Part shown: in pieces, positions 7,676 through 15,916 of the stretch
Layout: each line of letters opens with the position of its first letter
Numbering within the stretch: the stretch's first letter is position 1
NCBI GenBank assembly: GCA_039028935.1
Contig: JBCCHD010000037.1
Coordinates: 1 to 33,987, forward strand
Direction of reading: 5' to 3'
Length of the DNA stretch: 33,987 bases
Source: Pseudomonadota bacterium
GTDB lineage: Bacteria; Pseudomonadota; Gammaproteobacteria; Steroidobacterales; SZUA-146
Translations under genes and position numbers: made by a program
The notes under the pieces: model-generated
Seen by the model: only the letters and a program-made list of their open reading frames with translations
Database searches by the model: none
Told to the model about the DNA's origin: nothing

Positions 7676-9853
7676 TTACGCGGTTCCAATCGAACGCGGC
7701 GCGTTTTGCTCCGTGTCGGCCATCACTTGACGCATTGGGCTATTCAGCGCCCGGCGCTCGATCGGGCTCGTCGCGGTTTTGTCTCCAACAGATCGCGCGG
7801 CGATAGACGCAAACAGCTGTTCAATGCTGCTCGATTCGCCCACCAAGCGGTCCACAATACAGCGACCTAAAGTCTCATACGCGTCGAATTGCGCTTCGTC
7901 GAAAAACTGGTTCGCCGTCGATTCATGTGGAAATGCGGCATGCTCCGAAGCATACGCATAGACATTGACCGGTGGATCGTCGCAATGTGACGCCTTGATA
8001 TAGAGAATCTGGCCGGTCGAGCCATCGGCATATCGAACGGTGCCAATCGCGCAGGGACTGTATCCGCGTTGTACTTGACACTGTTCGACCAAAGTGGATA
8101 CGTCCATCGAAATCTCCGCGCCAAAGTCAGCTCTTACCCGATCAATGACTTTACCCAGATCAGACAATGTGCACTGAGGATCAGCACCGGCATCACTGGC
8201 AATTATGAATTCGCAGCGGCGGCGTACCAGTTCGTAGATACCCAGATTGTCAAACTGACCGCCGTCAGACAAATGCACTTTTCGGCACGACTCGTCGAGG
8301 CCGGCAGAAAGGATTTCGCGGCCCACCAATGTGAACCAATCGGCGCCAACAAATGGCAAGGCACCTCGCGCTGGATTGTCAGCCCAATAGCCTAGTCGAC
8401 AGTTTAGCAGCGACATTAACACGCTAAGGGAGCGAGAACGCACGAGGCAATTATTGGGATCGACTGCCGCGCCCGATACGGTCGCCGCCGCCGACAGACT
8501 CAGTCGACCACCAAGGTAATCACTCGTGCGCTTGAATCCGGTTGCATGCCCCCCGCAGTAGAGTGACGACAAAACAAAACTGCCGCCTTCTCGATTGCGG
8601 CGCTTCGCGTCTTTCGATGTGCGCGTATTGAGCGTGCAATTAATCAGATGCAACGGTGCGCCACTATACGGCGTCATAGATTGCAGGGCATCTTCCAGCC
8701 CCGTGTCTTTAAGTTGACCACTTCTGCTTTGACAGCTCGGTAAGAACGCCCGCGCAATGCGTGCTCGGTAATAACTGTGCATCGACACCCAGTTGGTGTC
8801 GCAAAACAAACCGACGACTACGCCGACGGCGAGTGCCGCCCAGTACAAGGGTGAGGACAGCAATCCGGTGTGGGCAACCAAGTGGTATGAAAACAGCGCG
8901 CTGCCCGCAAGCACCAGTACCAACGCAACACCGGCGAGTCGACGTCTGGCGGCTGGGCGGTGTTTTCCACGCATTGCACGCCACGCGGCGATCAGGCCGC
9001 CAGACAATGGTGCAAGCCATGTCGCATGCTGTATCGACTGGAGGTGTGTGCCTGAGGCGAGCCGTGCCAGCAACCATTCGTCGACCAGTGTCAGAATTGG
9101 AATGAGACCCACTGCCCCGACCACAACGCCGAACTTTAACGCGCGACCCATCCAACGTCGAAGGCGTAACACGCGCCCGGCCGTTCGCCATCGCCGCACG
9201 CCGCTCACCGCCGCGTAAACCAATACCATTATCGCGTAGCTGGCAAAGCACAATAGCGATGATAGAAGAAATAGTGAATAACCATCGTGGGTGGCGGCAC
9301 CAGCTGGGAGCGAGGCGTAGCGCTCGAGCGGCCAACTGATCGACAGAACGTCGCGACTCATAATTCCCATGAGCAGCAACATCACCGGTAAGAAAACAAG
9401 AAGATTGAGCAGTGTCGACGCCAATATTGAGGCCGCCAGTGTCCAACCACTAAAACCGGTCTCGCTTATCAGGTACTTGCCATGGGCGCGCAGCCAATTG
9501 AGTAATGGTGTTTGCTCGCTGCCCACCGGCGTGTCAAAGAGCGGCGCCGTATTGGATTGCGGCGACTGCCGATGATTGAGTAAGCGGGACACACATGCCC
9601 CGATATAGCCACCACCGGAGACGGTAGAAAGATAATCCACTCGACATAATAAGCCATGGCGATCGAGGCTATTTAGCAAACCGGCGTTAAAAGTCGCTGA
9701 CCGAATGCCACCACCGGATAAAGCAAGACCGACGCGCGGTGCGTCGACGGCCTGCTTGAGCGCTTCGCGACGTCGTTGAGTCCACAGCTGCTCGTCGGCC
9801 GCAACATCGTCAAACGAATGGGTGTATGAGGCGGGTTGTGTAAGCTTACGCAT
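7676..9853 (-). CDS. Membrane-spanning patatin-like phospholipase
   Basis: This is a Ser-Asp dyad lipid acyl hydrolase of the patatin family, 725 residues from the start chosen here. The oxyanion loop is SGGGIRSA (about residues 46-53), the nucleophile is S79 in STVSGGGYIG, and the catalytic aspartate is D530 in LSDGGQFDNLG. Between the two catalytic halves, residues about 130-375 hold five or six hydrophobic helices (for example LLNLLVFLPVMLLLMGI and LVLVLAGSALFSYHLV). The dyad is therefore split across a membrane domain, which is known in some large bacterial patatins. The ATG at 9853 overlaps the stop of the upstream cytochrome gene (TGATG) and has GAGG 8 nt before it, so I prefer it to an in-frame start at 9901. 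Translational coupling to the cytochromes suggests a joint role on a lipid or hydrophobic substrate. Confidence 0.88.
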   Translation of the reverse strand: MRKLTQPASYTHSFDDVAADEQLWTQRRREALKQAVDAPRVGLALSGGGIRSATFNAGLLNSLDRHGLLCRVDYLSTVSGGGYIGACVSRLLNHRQSPQSNTAPLFDTPVGSEQTPLLNWLRAHGKYLISETGFSGWTLAASILASTLLNLLVFLPVMLLLMGIMSRDVLSISWPLERYASLPAGAATHDGYSLFLLSSLLCFASYAIMVLVYAAVSGVRRWRTAGRVLRLRRWMGRALKFGVVVGAVGLIPILTLVDEWLLARLASGTHLQSIQHATWLAPLSGGLIAAWRAMRGKHRPAARRRLAGVALVLVLAGSALFSYHLVAHTGLLSSPLYWAALAVGVVVGLFCDTNWVSMHSYYRARIARAFLPSCQSRSGQLKDTGLEDALQSMTPYSGAPLHLINCTLNTRTSKDAKRRNREGGSFVLSSLYCGGHATGFKRTSDYLGGRLSLSAAATVSGAAVDPNNCLVRSRSLSVLMSLLNCRLGYWADNPARGALPFVGADWFTLVGREILSAGLDESCRKVHLSDGGQFDNLGIYELVRRRCEFIIASDAGADPQCTLSDLGKVIDRVRADFGAEISMDVSTLVEQCQVQRGYSPCAIGTVRYADGSTGQILYIKASHCDDPPVNVYAYASEHAAFPHESTANQFFDEAQFDAYETLGRCIVDRLVGESSSIEQLFASIAARSVGDKTATSPIERRALNSPMRQVMADTEQNAPRSIGTA

Positions 9854-9865
9854 CAATTTGACCTC
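9851..9865 (-). promoter_or_regulatory. TGATG stop/start overlap with Shine-Dalgarno
   Basis: On the minus strand the TGA of the cytochrome gene (9855-9853) shares its A with the ATG of the patatin gene (9853-9851). GAGG at 9865-9862 sits 8 nt before the ATG. This is a standard arrangement for translational re-initiation. It fixes the patatin start and ties its expression to the cytochrome. Confidence 0.8.
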
Positions 9866-12132
9866 GCAACGGTGAGCGTGTCGCGGTCGCCACTTAAGCA
9901 ATCATGTGGCGTATAGTTCACGTTCGTGGGCGCTGCATCGCGATGCACCTTCAAATACTCAACTAAGCTCCAACGCTCCTTGTCGCTCAACAGCGGTCCA
10001 ATGACTCCCGGTGGGAGCGGCTGATCATGACGTTCAGCCCATTCGTTGGCTGTTGCTGAAAAGGCATGTCCGGTATTGCGGTTGCCCGCGATCGATGTGT
10101 CTAGCCAAAAGCCACCCTCGCCGCGCGCTGATGGCTCAGTGACATAGCCGACATGCACGGGATCAAAATCACGCCGTCCCACAAAAAATCGACGAGTGCG
10201 TTGTTCAGGCGGCAGAAGCATTTCATACAGGGACGGCACAGACCCGTTGTGCAAAAACGGTGGCGTGGCCCATACGCCCTCCAAGGGACGTGGTTTATAA
10301 CCCGCCACCTGTTGCGGTAAATCGATTGTGCCGAAGCCCTCCAAACACGTTTGTTGGGCATAGCTAATGTTGTTATCACGGTAGTATTTTTGTTTGATCA
10401 TGATGCCAAGAATATTGAGGCCTTCGCCTTCGCTGACCGACGACACATCAATGGCGGCGAGCGAGTCTTCAAGATGCTGTTCTCCAAACTGTATGTGCCA
10501 CCGTAGCCACTGCTCATGACACGCCTGGTCGCACGACCGTTGCGCGTCGGGCGGGTTCTGTCGCGAGTGCTGTGTTTGAGCGACACTGAGTTCGTCAAGC
10601 GCCGAGTCTATGGCCGCAAAACTGCGCCGTGGCAATTCGATGTCGCGCGCTGTATCGGGATTGGGATAATGTTGAAGTACGTCAGACAGTGCACCGACGG
10701 CGTGACCGCCCTTCGCACGCAGGTCGATCAGCTCTGACAAGTGATAGCGCATTTCCCTTGACAGATAGCGCACATTCAATGGCCGGAGGGCCGCCGCAAC
10801 TTCGCGTTGTGTGAGTCCCGTTGGCGTCAGGTCATAGCGTCGCTCCACAAATCCGGTGGCCGCAGCGGGGTCTGTTCCAATATGCTCGACTGGGATGACC
10901 TCGATGAGCCATTCCATCGACGCACTCGGCTTACCCGGCGCGTTGGCCTGTTGCCGGGCGGGCGATGCGACATGCGGACCGTGACAGCCTTGGCAGTGCT
11001 GCTCAAACAGCGCTTTGCCTGCTTCGGCGTTGTCGGCATCGACGTCACCGAACACCGCTTCGGGCCAGCGAGGGGGTTGCAGTGTTTGCAGGGTATGCTC
11101 GATGGTCTGCAGATTCGGAATACTCGTTGACGAGCTAAAACGCTGCTCAGGCGGCAAGGGTCGGCCGTAATCGTCGGTGAGCAATACACGTGCTCCGACG
11201 CCCAGTGATTCACCTATATTTCGCGACAGCGGTTGACGCACCGAACCGTTATATTGCACCCAGTCGAATTTCCAAATGTTCCACACATATGGATAGCTCA
11301 CGGGCGCATCCCCGACTTGGTAGTTGGCCGCCACTAAGTGGTCGCCAAACACGGTGTTCGCAATACGGCTTAGCGCATCGGTACGCCCATACCCCTCTTC
11401 GACGGGATATAAGTGGCGCAACGGATTGTTTTGCCCGCTCGACATGAGGCGCTTAATGGTCGCCGATAGATTGCGTTTGAGTTCCGTCTTCCCTTGCGGG
11501 TAGCTGTCACCGATCACATTACGGCCGAAGCGATCAAACTTCATCGGGTTGTAGCGTGTGCTGATTAATGAGGCGAGCAATGTGGAGGCAAAACTACCGC
11601 GCTCTACACCGGCAAAATCATGCATCGCCTGTCCACCATCGATGCGCACGGCCAAATGTTCGCCATCGCGTTTATAGTGAATTTCGCCGCTGTGACAGGC
11701 GGCGCAAGTCAGATCCAACATGTACTCGCCCACGGTTGGCTCAAAATGCCGTGCAAAACCGACGGGCAGTTGGTGTGGGTTAGCCGCTGTCGGCTCAGGG
11801 TCAACAAGAAATCGCCATGCTCGCATGTGGTCGGGGTCGGCAAACCGTTTTTTGCCAAGTGGCATTTCCAGATGGACGAACCAATCGTAGCGAAGCGCAT
11901 CATGGGTAGCGCCTTGTGGCAAGGTCGCGCCTTGCCCGGTGTAGTAATAGGTTTGTCTACCCGGAGAGTCTACCGACTCCGTCCAACCCTGATTTAGATA
12001 GACATAGCGATCGACAGGCTCAAGATCGGGTACGGAGTGCGCGGGTAGGCCCACATAGAGCACGAACGCGCCGGTCGCCAGCGCACCGAGCACTAGCACA
12101 CTTGCGAGTAATCTTCGTATCCACTTGGCCAT
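9853..12132 (-). CDS. Membrane-anchored RoxA/MauG-like multiheme cytochrome c
   Basis: This is a large periplasmic c-type cytochrome of the RoxA-like (rubber oxygenase/diheme peroxidase-related) family, 759 residues. An N-terminal uncleaved-looking helix (IRRLLASVLVLGALATGAF) anchors it. Heme sites are CAACH (Cys143) and CQGCH (Cys380); a third, unusual CX3CH site, CDQACH, starts at Cys534. The signature FLHNGSVPSLYEMLLP near the C-terminus and the block GDAPVSYPYVW match the family and the neighbouring paralogue. RoxA-type enzymes cleave polyisoprene with O2, while other members are peroxidase-like, so the substrate here is open. The ATG at 12132 is favoured; a TTG at 12180 would add 16 polar residues before the anchor. 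The gene lies 125 nt downstream of the lipoprotein cytochrome and is coupled to the patatin gene, consistent with one operon. Confidence 0.85.
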   Translation of the reverse strand: MAKWIRRLLASVLVLGALATGAFVLYVGLPAHSVPDLEPVDRYVYLNQGWTESVDSPGRQTYYYTGQGATLPQGATHDALRYDWFVHLEMPLGKKRFADPDHMRAWRFLVDPEPTAANPHQLPVGFARHFEPTVGEYMLDLTCAACHSGEIHYKRDGEHLAVRIDGGQAMHDFAGVERGSFASTLLASLISTRYNPMKFDRFGRNVIGDSYPQGKTELKRNLSATIKRLMSSGQNNPLRHLYPVEEGYGRTDALSRIANTVFGDHLVAANYQVGDAPVSYPYVWNIWKFDWVQYNGSVRQPLSRNIGESLGVGARVLLTDDYGRPLPPEQRFSSSTSIPNLQTIEHTLQTLQPPRWPEAVFGDVDADNAEAGKALFEQHCQGCHGPHVASPARQQANAPGKPSASMEWLIEVIPVEHIGTDPAAATGFVERRYDLTPTGLTQREVAAALRPLNVRYLSREMRYHLSELIDLRAKGGHAVGALSDVLQHYPNPDTARDIELPRRSFAAIDSALDELSVAQTQHSRQNPPDAQRSCDQACHEQWLRWHIQFGEQHLEDSLAAIDVSSVSEGEGLNILGIMIKQKYYRDNNISYAQQTCLEGFGTIDLPQQVAGYKPRPLEGVWATPPFLHNGSVPSLYEMLLPPEQRTRRFFVGRRDFDPVHVGYVTEPSARGEGGFWLDTSIAGNRNTGHAFSATANEWAERHDQPLPPGVIGPLLSDKERWSLVEYLKVHRDAAPTNVNYTPHDCLSGDRDTLTVARSN

Positions 12133-12257
12133 TTCTGCGTCGAACCCTCGCCTTCGCGTTTGTTCGTTCGAGTGTGGCAAATGGACTCACGCGAAACAGG
12201 ACGCGCATCACAGACTGGCACCAGGGTTTTCACTGATCGCCAAAAACACGGGTTAAA

Positions 12258-13901
12258 TCACAGGGTTTTCAGGAAATTGAGCAAATCAGTTTTGCTCGGA
12301 GGAGGTAATTCGGTCCCGAATACATGTCCAGCGTTGCTGTTTCCAGGCAGTGCTGTATCAAACTGAGCATCGCTCGTAATACCCGTATTCAGACCCACGC
12401 GCGTCGCATCGAAATGGTGGCTGATTGGAAAGCGTGTCGGTCGCTCATCGGGCGTCAAGAGTAGATCGGCCAATGTGGGCACCGAGCCGTTGTGCAGATA
12501 CGGTGCACTAGCCCAAATCCCATCGAGCGAACGCGCCTTGTAGTAATCAGGGTGCTGATCGATTTGATCTTTGTACACCTTGTGATACCCCTGCGCGGCG
12601 GCGCGAGCGGCTTTGAGCGGGTGTCGCAACGTCGCGCCGGTGGCGGCATGCACAACAAGATCGATACTTTGCGCGCGTCGTTCAAGTGTCGGCCCGGCAA
12701 ATACGGCGAGTTTTTGGCCTTCAAATCTGCCACTGGCGGCCGTAGCTTCAAGAAAATTATTAACCATGCGTGCATCGGTTCCCACCACGTCGACCGGCGT
12801 CAGCGCGACTTTCACTTTGCGCTTGGGATCGTCGCGGTCAGTGATCGCATGACACGACTCGCAGTGTTGTGCGTAGACCTGTTCTCCCCGTTTGACGCTC
12901 TTGGCTTCCGGCTGCTCGAGCAGGTCTTTCGGCCAGCGTGGCGACTTAAGCGCGTAGAGCCACTCCTGAATGCGACCAAGGTTGTCAAAATGCACGCTCG
13001 AGGGATACCCCAGTTTCGCGTTGTGGCCTGTGATTTCTAACTCACCAAACACCGCGAGCGCGGTCGTCACGTTTTGAAAAAGTGGTCCGGGACCCGCATT
13101 TGGCGCCGACCCATTCCATTGCACTAAATCAAGGTGTGGCGCGCTCCACAACACGGGAAAACTGACCGGGGCATCCGGCACATGACGATTGGCTGGGCTC
13201 TCCAGAAACTGCACACCCACCGCGTTAAAAATCTGCCCGAACGCATCGAGTCGCCCGGGGCCATATGGAACCGGTGTTTGGTTCGTCCGTTGGACGTTTC
13301 GCATCTTTTGCGCCCTTGCGACTAGGGCGTTGCGCAACGATATCTGTTCTGTCTCAGCAACGTTGAGGGCGTTTGCGAATCGCGCAAACTTATCGTCATC
13401 ACTCACTGTCGCACTTAGCGCCTTAATCACCGAGTCTTCGAAACGCTGGAAATCAAACAGGCTCTGCCCACCGTCCAGACGCACAGCTTGGGCATCGATC
13501 ATGACCTGACCCGTGTGACACGCGGCACAGCCAAGACCAACCCAGCGTTTACCGTTGGGGTCGGTATCTTGGGTGAATCCAACGGGTAGGCCATCGGGAT
13601 TCAGCATGGACGGACCCGCATTGAGCAACCCAAACGCGGCCATATGACGAAGGTCGCGAAACGGCGCGCTTGCATGTGGTTGTTCCAGCGCCAAAAACCA
13701 CTCATACGGCATCAGCCGCGATCCGAACGTCGTAAACCAAGACTTTTCTTGGATAGACGCGCTCCAACCCTGCTCCAAATTAATTGCGCCCATGCCCTGC
13801 GGAACGGGATCGCCGCTCACAACGACCGGATCAGAGCGCGAACACGCCGCGAGGCAAAGCGTCGCAACAAGCATCAGAAGTCGTTGATTTGATTGATTCA
13901 T
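12258..13901 (-). CDS. RoxA/MauG-like diheme cytochrome c lipoprotein
   Basis: This is a 547-residue periplasmic diheme cytochrome c and the first gene of the cytochrome/patatin operon. The start at 13901 gives a clean lipoprotein signal (MNQSNQRLLMLVATLCLAAC, lipid-modified Cys at residue 20). In-frame upstream starts at 13934 and 13949 would add a polar extension. Heme motifs are CAACH (Cys125) and CESCH (Cys347). Family blocks are LDGGQSLFDFQRFE, DAPVSFPVLWSAPHLDLVQW and APYLHNGSVPTLADLLL. These recur in the next gene, so the two are tandem paralogues, although this one is shorter and lacks the CX3CH site. By analogy it is a dioxygenase- or peroxidase-type enzyme, or the electron partner of the second cytochrome. 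No Shine-Dalgarno is obvious at any of the starts. The diguanylate cyclase diverges from the same short promoter region. Confidence 0.86.
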   Translation of the reverse strand: MNQSNQRLLMLVATLCLAACSRSDPVVVSGDPVPQGMGAINLEQGWSASIQEKSWFTTFGSRLMPYEWFLALEQPHASAPFRDLRHMAAFGLLNAGPSMLNPDGLPVGFTQDTDPNGKRWVGLGCAACHTGQVMIDAQAVRLDGGQSLFDFQRFEDSVIKALSATVSDDDKFARFANALNVAETEQISLRNALVARAQKMRNVQRTNQTPVPYGPGRLDAFGQIFNAVGVQFLESPANRHVPDAPVSFPVLWSAPHLDLVQWNGSAPNAGPGPLFQNVTTALAVFGELEITGHNAKLGYPSSVHFDNLGRIQEWLYALKSPRWPKDLLEQPEAKSVKRGEQVYAQHCESCHAITDRDDPKRKVKVALTPVDVVGTDARMVNNFLEATAASGRFEGQKLAVFAGPTLERRAQSIDLVVHAATGATLRHPLKAARAAAQGYHKVYKDQIDQHPDYYKARSLDGIWASAPYLHNGSVPTLADLLLTPDERPTRFPISHHFDATRVGLNTGITSDAQFDTALPGNSNAGHVFGTELPPPSKTDLLNFLKTL

Positions 13902-14003
13902 TCGGGAAGTGTAGCCTAAGTCACGTGCCGACATAGCGACGCCAATCACATTAAGTGAAATTCGTGTCGGCGGGTTCCAGAATCGATCAGCGAGTCGTCT
14001 ACC

Positions 14004-15710
14004 ATGCCTTGCAGCGTTCGTAACACACAGATTGCTCTCTTTCTCGCCATGTGGTTACTGGCGGGGTCCGCGGTCGCCGAATCGCTGACGATCAGCGCTC
14101 AGGCGCCCGAACAAAATGCCACATCGGCGCTACTCTTCTTCGAAGACCCCGAGGGTTTATTAACGTTCGACGATGTGCGCACCGCAGAAATCGATGCGCT
14201 CTTTGCATCACACGGATCCGATGGTCCACAGATTGGCTTTACTCCCTCTGCCTGGTGGGTCAAGCTCACGCTGTCGAATCCAAGCGCATCAGCGCTGAGA
14301 CTGTACTTGCGCCAAGACTACCCGCTCATTGACGAACTGGATGTGTGGGTACCGAACGCCAGTGGCGGCTTTGTGCGCATGCAAGGTGGCGACCGGGTAC
14401 GCTTCTCAACGCGACCGGTTCAACATCGCAATGCGCTATTCCCGATTGAGCTGGCGGCCCGCTCCGAATCAACCGTGTACCTGCGATTCGCCTCCGACGG
14501 ACCGATTAACATTGGGCTATCCACTCATCTTGATCAAACCATGATCGAAAAAGTCAGCGTGAGTGAGCTCGGCATCGGCCTGTATTTCGGGGGCTTCCTA
14601 GTGCTGGTCTTTTACAACATGTTCATTTTTGCCGCCGTGCGAGATCGAACATTCATTTTTTATCTGCTTTACCTTGTAAGCTACGGCGCCTACTTTGCCG
14701 TGCACAACGGCATCGCGTTTCAGCATCTTTGGCCTAACAGCCCGTGGCTTGCCAATCAAAGCCTACTTGTGCTGCTGGCGATGACGCTGTTTTTTGGCCT
14801 CATGTTTTCCATGAAGTTTTTAAACATACGCGAACGCTCCGCGGCTTATCTGCGCATTGGTACCGCGTTGCTTGGCATCATCGTTGTGGCGTTCTTATCC
14901 ATCTTTGTACTGCCCTATCAAATGGTCATCGTCGCACTCGCGTTGCTTTCGCTAGCGACCACGGTGCTGATCATCGCCATGGGTCTTTCAAGTCTATTCA
15001 GCGGCTATCGCCCGGCCCGCTACTTTATGTTGGCGTGGTCGGCTTTATTGATCGGCGTGGTCGTCTACATGCTCAAGACCTTTGGCTTACTGCCGCACAA
15101 CACGTTTACGCACTACGGCTTTCAGATTGGCTCACTTATCGAAATGACATTACTGTCGGTCGCGCTCTCAAGTCGCGTGAATGATATGCACAACGCGATC
15201 ATGCAAGACCCACTAACCGGTGTGGGCAATCGACGTCAACTTAACGAACTGCTCGATCTTGAGTTTGAACGTGCACAACGTACTGATGCCCCGCTCGCAC
15301 TGATCATTGGCGATATTGATAACTTCAAACAAATCAACGACACGCACGGCCACTCCAAGGGCGATGAGATCATCCATAAGGTGGCCACGTTCTTTAACGA
15401 CAGCGTGCGCAAACAAGACACCGTGTGCCGCTACGGCGGCGAGGAATTTGCGATAGTCATGCCCAACACCAACGCGTTCGCCGCAGAAGTCATTTCCAAA
15501 CGCTTGCTCGAGGACATTGAACGGAGTGATTTCGGCGGGGTGCCAGTTACGATCAGCGCCGGACTATGCAGCATCCCCGAGCACCAGTTTGACGACGCCA
15601 AAGCGTTCTTCGACGCCGCAGACCAAGCGCTCTATGACGCTAAACTCAGCGGGCGTAATCGAGTGATGGTGTACCGGCCCGGCGAGGCAGACTCGCTGAA
15701 GGCGTCCTAG
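14004..15710 (+). CDS. 7TMR-DISM diguanylate cyclase (GGDEF)
   Basis: This inner-membrane sensor makes cyclic di-GMP from two GTP. The order is a signal peptide (residues 1-25), an extracytoplasmic 7TMR-DISM type 2 beta domain (about 40-180, with TPSAWWVKLTL typical of the family), about seven transmembrane helices (about 190-390) and a C-terminal GGDEF domain. The latter begins DPLTGVGNRRQLNELL at residue 402 and has an intact GGEEF active site at 478-482. RxxD (RKQD) five residues before the active site is an intact allosteric I-site, so product feedback inhibition is expected. At 568 residues it has normal family length. It is divergently transcribed from the cytochrome operon with only about 100 bp between starts, so the two may share regulation. 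The ligand is unknown; DISM2 domains are often proposed to bind carbohydrates. Confidence 0.95.
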   Translation: MPCSVRNTQIALFLAMWLLAGSAVAESLTISAQAPEQNATSALLFFEDPEGLLTFDDVRTAEIDALFASHGSDGPQIGFTPSAWWVKLTLSNPSASALRLYLRQDYPLIDELDVWVPNASGGFVRMQGGDRVRFSTRPVQHRNALFPIELAARSESTVYLRFASDGPINIGLSTHLDQTMIEKVSVSELGIGLYFGGFLVLVFYNMFIFAAVRDRTFIFYLLYLVSYGAYFAVHNGIAFQHLWPNSPWLANQSLLVLLAMTLFFGLMFSMKFLNIRERSAAYLRIGTALLGIIVVAFLSIFVLPYQMVIVALALLSLATTVLIIAMGLSSLFSGYRPARYFMLAWSALLIGVVVYMLKTFGLLPHNTFTHYGFQIGSLIEMTLLSVALSSRVNDMHNAIMQDPLTGVGNRRQLNELLDLEFERAQRTDAPLALIIGDIDNFKQINDTHGHSKGDEIIHKVATFFNDSVRKQDTVCRYGGEEFAIVMPNTNAFAAEVISKRLLEDIERSDFGGVPVTISAGLCSIPEHQFDDAKAFFDAADQALYDAKLSGRNRVMVYRPGEADSLKAS

Positions 15711-15916
15711 AAACGCAACGTCAAAGTATCAACAAGATTCCACACATCGACGCAACATCGACAAATTAATCTTTCACGCAATCAAAACAATAATCTCGAT
15801 TCTTGCTCGTTCCTTATGTCAGCGTTAATGTCACCAGCCTGCACGCTTGTGTATAGTGCGTCTACCGCTCATTGGCCTATAAGAGTGGAGGTTGATGAAT
15901 CGCTGATCGTCATTTA

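Noticed and set aside
8709-9446. 245-codon minus-strand frame inside the patatin gene
   Set aside because: It is an alternative frame of the patatin membrane domain; the translation is Arg/Cys-rich with no domain, and the real frame is unbroken.
12492-13040. 182-codon plus-strand frame opposite the first cytochrome
   Set aside because: It lies antisense to conserved cytochrome motifs and has no signal, domain or Shine-Dalgarno.
15852-15906. TATAGT box, GGAGG and ATG followed by a stop three codons later
   Set aside because: The Shine-Dalgarno to ATG spacing is only 3 nt and the -35 is weak, so an orphan promoter plus mini-ORF is not supported.
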